A DNA stretch of 64,000 nt, from contig CM059587.1 of NCBI GenBank assembly GCA_030407085.1, forward strand, positions 30,911,001-30,975,000, read 5' to 3'. The position numbers and the translations under genes were made by a program. Shown here in pieces: positions 58,701-64,000 of the stretch. How positions within the stretch are numbered: position 1 is the stretch's first letter; each line of letters opens with the position of its first letter. The notes below the pieces were generated by a model. That model did not search any database. It was given only the letters and a program-made list of their open reading frames with translations, and had not been told where the DNA came from. Source of the stretch: Trichopria drosophilae. Taxonomy: Eukaryota; Arthropoda; Insecta; Hymenoptera; Diapriidae.

Positions 58701-59774
58701 TCATTTAATATCATGCACATTTCAATAGTGAAAAATATTTCGTTCATGTACTAAAAATCGCAATAACACGAGCAAATAATTTCGTTAAGAATGAGATTGC
58801 TTTTCAGAATACACCGAAAACTAAATATACAAACGATTTTAAATTACTTATATGATTTGTGGACGTTTCGATGTCAATATTTGAAAGGAGATGAAAAAGC
58901 ATTATAAACAATTTGCCGCCTTTCAAATTGTCATTTGCAATGGAGTAAAATGCGCGGATTTCCAAAAGAAATGACAATAATTTTTATTTATTAGACATGT
59001 TTCAAAGAATTTTTCTGAATATAATAGAAATATTGAGAAACATATTCGATTAATTTTAGATTTAGATAAAAGTTATTAACATATACAGTTCAATTAACAT
59101 TTCCTAACTTTTTAATAAAAGTGTGACGTTTTATTTTCATATAACATAAATAAACAAAATTGTATATATTATACATATTTTTTTTTATATAATTTGTACA
59201 TATTGTTTCTTATTTCGGAACTTCACATGTGAGATATGAGCAAAAAATTTAAATTGAAAATTTTTAAAAATTACATCCGTATGTGTAACATAACCTCAAT
59301 GACGCATTGCCTGACTAACGCTGGATTTTAATATCCGAAATTATCATATGCGTTTTACACCTTTTGATATTAACTTGTACAATTTAGATTCCAGTTCGTA
59401 TACCTATCATAAAATATAGTAACCGATAACATCATTGTGTTAAACGATAACAGATTTTTTTTTCGCGTACGTATTGGACACGGGATGGTATGAGATTGAG
59501 TGATTCGGATTCTCGAATTGGAAGGACGCATGAAATCGTACAAAACCCAATGAAACGGAGTGCAAAAATCCCGACGGTTTATACTTAATGGTTTATTAGG
59601 TAGCCATACCATAAATCTAAGATAATTCTGGGCAGATTCTCGTGACTGTCTCTACTACTTTTGTTCTGGTCATAAAAGTAGATAAATCGGAGTATGGATA
59701 TATTTTTCAAAATTTGTATCGGCTGTTTGAAACCCTTTTGAATATTTAACAATGTCTTCAGGTCTGGTAGTACT

Positions 59775-59995
59775 TGTCGACCTGGGTCGACCGAAAATCG
59801 ACTGTAAATCGGTCGACTTGTGGAAAAAATCGACCCAAAATTGACCTGCAATTGACCGAATGCCGACTAAGGTCGATTTTTAGCGGATTTTCGGTGGATT
59901 TTCAATTCGGTGGATTTTCGATTTTCAACTTCGGAAAAGTCGACTGAAAATCGACTGAAAATCGACTTTCGGTCAATTGTCGGTCAATTGTGGGA
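59775..59995. repeat. degenerate array of TCGAC / AAAATCGACTG words
   Basis: Words tcgac, gtcgac, aaaatcgactg, ggtcaattgtc and cggtggattttc recur every 10-25 bases, some in direct and some in inverted order. The spacing is not uniform, so it is not a plain satellite. Confidence 0.6.
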
Positions 59996-60224
59996 CAACA
60001 CCATGCATAAGTCAACACCAATACCCGGGCCGAAAGCGTATTGTGTTCGCGATGGAATTCTTGATTCTTCATGCCGATATTTTGCACTATTAATAAGGAG
60101 TCACCTCAGGGTGACAATAAATAAAGTTTTTGTGCTCTATTCTCAATCGATTTACTAATATTTCTTTTTTATTTCTTCTAAGGTACGCTGGTTCAAATTT
60201 AATCTTTTCGGTCATATGTGTACT

Positions 60225-60290
60225 CAGGGCGTAAAATAAAAATCAGGGCGCAAAATCGAATTTTACGCACGCTAGGACGAAAACAAATAA
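60225..60290. repeat. short GGGCGTAAAA hairpin
   Basis: 'cagggcgtaaaat' and 'cagggcgcaaaatcgaattttacgc' form a small hairpin, with the same core as the MITEs at 28.5, 31.0 and 33.5 kb. Confidence 0.5.
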
Positions 60291-60335
60291 ATAAAACGAC
60301 GCAACTGGAATATCCGTTTATAGTGCAACCCAAAC

Positions 60336-60440
60336 AGCACAATCCGGATGTTCTGGGAGCTCCTGAGGACCTCCAAATGTCCGCTTTTGGTAATCGGGAG
60401 CTCCTCAGGGGCTTCAGGCACCAGGATGTGATATTGTGCT
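60336..60440. repeat. 105-base hairpin with AGCACAAT arms
   Basis: Left 'agcacaatccggatgttctg' and right 'aggatgtgatattgtgct' pair as outer arms. Inner 'ggagctcctgagg' and 'cctcagg' also pair. Size and shape would suit either a MITE or a small-RNA precursor, and sequence alone does not decide. Confidence 0.5.
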
Positions 60441-61619
60441 CATCAGCAGAAATTTACAAATATTTATAATAATTGTTATTTAATTATCGCTAAACCAATG
60501 TCTAGTACTAATATCCTAGCCATGGGACGCAATTATCAGTTTTAATTTTGTAAAAATAATATTTTTCATTTTATATTGCATTAAATGAGTGGTTATAATA
60601 TCTGATAAAATGAAGAAGGCTTACCAATATCCCAGTTACGTACTTTTATTTATTTGTGTATTTACTTTTCACACTTTGTATCATATGCGTAAGAGGACCG
60701 TATTGCCAAGAAATAAACATTTGTTTACATAATTATTCTTTAGGTAGTATGAGTTAATTACTCCATTTACATATAATAACGCGACACATTGAAATAATTA
60801 ATTTCAAACGTAATGTTGCACACTTATGTAATACGAGATTTGGCATTTATGTACAGAGTAATTGCTATTTAAAGTAATTTCTATTATGAACCTCACGTTG
60901 CAATTACATAATTTAATTTTTTTACTGAAAACCATGAAATAAGCGTCAAGTAACGTTAATGACCTTTAAAACATTCAGTGACATGGAAACTAATTGCATT
61001 TTTCTTTCTAATAAATCGTTATAATAGCCTGTTCATATCAAGTATCAACAGCACTTATCATATTTTTATTATCAATTGAAACGTTAACTAGTAAATAATT
61101 TGAATGTAAATCAAAGTATGAGTGGTTGCGACCCGTCAAAGGTAATCATCTTATAATTGTAATGTTGCATAATTACGTAGCGGGAACAATTTAAAAATAT
61201 AAACAAATACATACTTCTTTATGTAATAGAAAAAAACTACGAAGTAGCATTTATCCATTTAAAAAAAACTAACAAGTTTTTCAAACTAACAGTAATTCTA
61301 AACTTATAGTGGAATTTTTCGTGTAGAAAGTAAAATCTACCGCGACAAACAATGAAAAACGCAACATGTTAGAAAAAATGATCAAAAATAATGTCAAGTA
61401 CATATGTACCAATATTATTCCAAGATATGGGCAGATACTAATAACTAAAACATGCCAAATTAATTATTATGTAAATCGAATACAAATAAGTTAAACCTCG
61501 AAGATTTTAAAGACGATATTTTATTCGGAATTTATTTTTGGCGTAACTTATTATATAGTAATGTATCATTTTCTCATTATTATCAGTATTAGTTAACATT
61601 TCATACTTTAAACTACAGG

Positions 61620-61832
61620 CAAAAAAATGTTTTGGTTAAATACGACCGTACTATTTTTTCTGCTTATAATACCCTGAATTTTAATTAGAAAAATAATTGT
61701 TTTAACAATATCTTTAGTTAAGTCAATATTTCTGGTTAAATCAACTAGAATTCTGGGTATTTTAACCAGACAAAATAATAATGGCCTATTTAATCATTTT
61801 GTCTGGTTATTTTAACTATTTTTTTAGTGTAT
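61620..61832. repeat. repeat with CTGGTTAAA words and TTTTTTAGTGTA end
   Basis: ctggtta(a/t)(a/t) words recur in both orientations ('aaccagacaaaat' / 'attttgtctggtt'). The right end 'tttttttagtgtat' resembles the terminus of the 39.4 and 39.6 kb MITEs. The left end is diffuse. Confidence 0.5.
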
Positions 61833-64000
61833 GCTAATTATGTAACCTTGCTAAGCAGATTAATGTAAAGTAAATTCATTTAAAAAGGTTTGTTTCTTTT
61901 CTGATAGATTTTAAAGTGTACGCTGATTTCAACTTACATTTTCAAATAGATAGATTTTTTTTCGATTTTGACACTTTCTTCAATTAATATCTTTCTTCAG
62001 GTAATTTCTTTCTTCAATTATCAGTTATTAAAATGAGACAAAAATGTCTACCTTATTGAATCACTAGTTGGTACATAATTATATTTCCTAAACGGTTACA
62101 CTGAGTGAAAAATACTTGTAGAAATATTTATGCCACCTTAGTTAAACATTTTTTTCAGTGAACGATTTTGTGTACTAAAAATTCCTCTGCTAAGGAAGCC
62201 TTTGAAAAAATTAAAATAACTTTTTCCAAGAACATAATAATTTTCTTGCATTCAAAATTCGTTGACTTTAGAAAAGTTTAGACTAAATTTTCTGCAAGTT
62301 TCAGAAAATAATATTTATATAACTTTATATATTCGAACGAGTTGAAATAAAATTTTGTATTAAATTCCTATTTTTAAAAATTCAGTATTTCGTGTTTTTC
62401 TCGAAAATTTGTTTGAATAAGGTACTGATAATTAAAATTTATTTTTTGATTGACTGATCCGTAGAGAGACGACTGGTCCAAAAACTACATATAATCAAAG
62501 ATGAGCTAGTCGTCCCTGAAAGACAAACCACTAATTCTTTTCTACGTGCAAATTCCAGGTGGATTTTCTAGAAGTTAGTCTCAATGACAGTAAGAATATT
62601 AATAGGAGTTAAATCGCCCATATGTAATATTAAAAACGTATTTAAAAAATATTTATTATTTATAAATTCCTTATGTTATTTATAAATTTCCATGTACTGT
62701 TTCAACGTGAAACAATATTTTGAAGATGAACTTAGTATTTCTGCTCTCCGTGTGAATGAGTAATCCGAAACTGTGCAAACCAAATTACAGTCTTCAAATC
62801 TGTAATTAGGTTTTCATGTTTTTTATTTATGGTAATTACAGCAAGCAAGTGTCCTGTTGACTAGTAACTTTTGTAAAGACGAAACAAAAACCAGCATTAC
62901 AAAATATTATTAATGATTAATGGAACCATGAAAGAAGAATTGGTTGTAACATATAATATTAGCAGAATCATCAATTCAGAATATTGTAATTTATATCATA
63001 CAATAACTATTTTTACTATGGCAAGATGGTATTTTCGTTTAATCAATTTTATTACATCCATTTTACTACTCCAGAAAATTCAAAGTGAATATTAAATTGT
63101 AAAACTACGGAACATTTGAGGTTATATAAGGTGTAGGATTAAAGGGAACAATGTCATGGTGTTCTTAGTTAATTTACCTACTGTTTGTAATTATGTATTT
63201 TACTTATCTAAAATACTTCCATAAACTATTTTTTTCTTTTCATTGAAACTAGATGATTAAAAAGATGAAAATTATTACAAAGAATTTCAACCTTTCAACG
63301 ATTGTTAAACATATAGTGATATCGCAGTTTGTCATACTCTAAATTTAAATAACAGGAAATTATATTTATAGACGAAGCTATTTATATTTTTAAGGCCATT
63401 TTTATTTGAAAACCAGGAACAAATTTTTACAAAGTAAATAAATCAAAAACATTTCTTCACGGTTTGTAAATGAAAATCAATTTGTTAGGGCCGTAAAAAC
63501 GAGGAAAATAAAAAAAAATGCATTCGGAAAATCCAAAGCGTTGCATATATTGTTTCTTGTTAGTTAAGAAGGTTGCGGTACTAATTTTACGAGCCTCGGT
63601 ATAGCGTATACGTCAATCACATTCTATAATAGAACTGATTCTAATTTTATTTGCACACACAATGTAATATTAGTATTAAAAAACATATTAAATGTAATAA
63701 AAGTTTTATAATTATTTATTTATAATTGTCTATACTTACATACGTAATACGCATTTACAGGTTTAAAAAATGAACAGCACTGAGGGGAAATTAATAAAAG
63801 CCTCGTGGTTCGCGTGCACAAACGATTAAATGCAGACACGTATTTAATCCCTTGTGAACCTTGTATTAAATTTTTTTTTTCATATAAAAAATATTCAATG
63901 ATAGATTCCTAAACATATAACATTTTTACATACATCAGTGTTATTGATATTATTCCCTGCAATATATGGTAGAAATTTACATCTTGACAAATGGTTGACA

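Larger units (their letters stand above)
54168..64000. other. 5' flank or first intron of Ac78C, no gene supported
   Basis: The Ac78C initiator exon should lie here or beyond the window, but I could not place it. Open frames at 55880-56284 and 57968-58297 (+) have no recognisable domain, and their AT-rich codon use looks like intergenic DNA. A GAT/GAC microsatellite, a TCGAC word array, a 105-base hairpin and a CTGGTTAAA element are listed separately. Confidence 0.5.

Noticed and set aside
60218..60469. 83-codon + strand open frame
   Set aside because: It spans the GGGCGTAAAA hairpin and the 105-base hairpin, so it is repeat-derived.

Overview
This is animal nuclear DNA, very AT-rich and full of spliceosomal introns, and almost certainly from an insect. 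A hymenopteran is my best guess, but that is an inference from gene content and general character, not something the bases prove. Two conserved protein-coding genes lie tail to tail. I rebuilt their exons by hand from reading frames, GT/AG splice sites and phase continuity.

Region 1-6189 (+ strand) holds the 3' two-thirds or more of Utx, the histone H3K27 demethylase KDM6A/UTX. Nine exons encode about 1100 residues: the last TPR repeats, a Gln/Pro-rich linker, the JmjC domain with its Fe(II) triad, and the C-terminal four-Cys zinc site, ending at a stop at 6187-6189. The N-terminal TPR exons lie upstream of the window. Region 6190 to about 9490 is less AT-rich than the introns and looks like a long Utx 3'UTR.

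Region 9872-54167 (- strand) holds a nearly complete membrane adenylyl cyclase of the ADCY8/Ac78C type. Seventeen exons spread over 44 kb join in phase into about 1277 residues: an N-terminal calmodulin-binding-like segment, six membrane segments, C1, C1b, six more membrane segments with an unusual His-rich loop, C2, and a C-terminal C2b tail with a second calmodulin-binding-like segment. Only the initiator exon is missing. The two genes act in separate processes, chromatin demethylation and Ca2+-linked cAMP signalling. I see no functional link between them beyond their convergent layout.

The Ac78C introns and its upstream flank (54168-64000) are packed with non-autonomous, mostly inverted-repeat elements. 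These include a 1.16-kb nearly perfect palindrome (51352-52515), an older 941-bp foldback (43136-44076), an 848-bp TIR element (46713-47557), a pogo/Tigger-like MITE (35896-36115), several small hairpin elements that share a G-C-G-(T/C)-A-A-A core, two ATGGCGG-containing inverted repeats, a LINE 3' end, tRNA-like SINE remnants, an Asp-coding GAT/GAC microsatellite and an array of TCGAC words. No prokaryotic, viral or CRISPR features were seen, and no third protein-coding gene could be supported.
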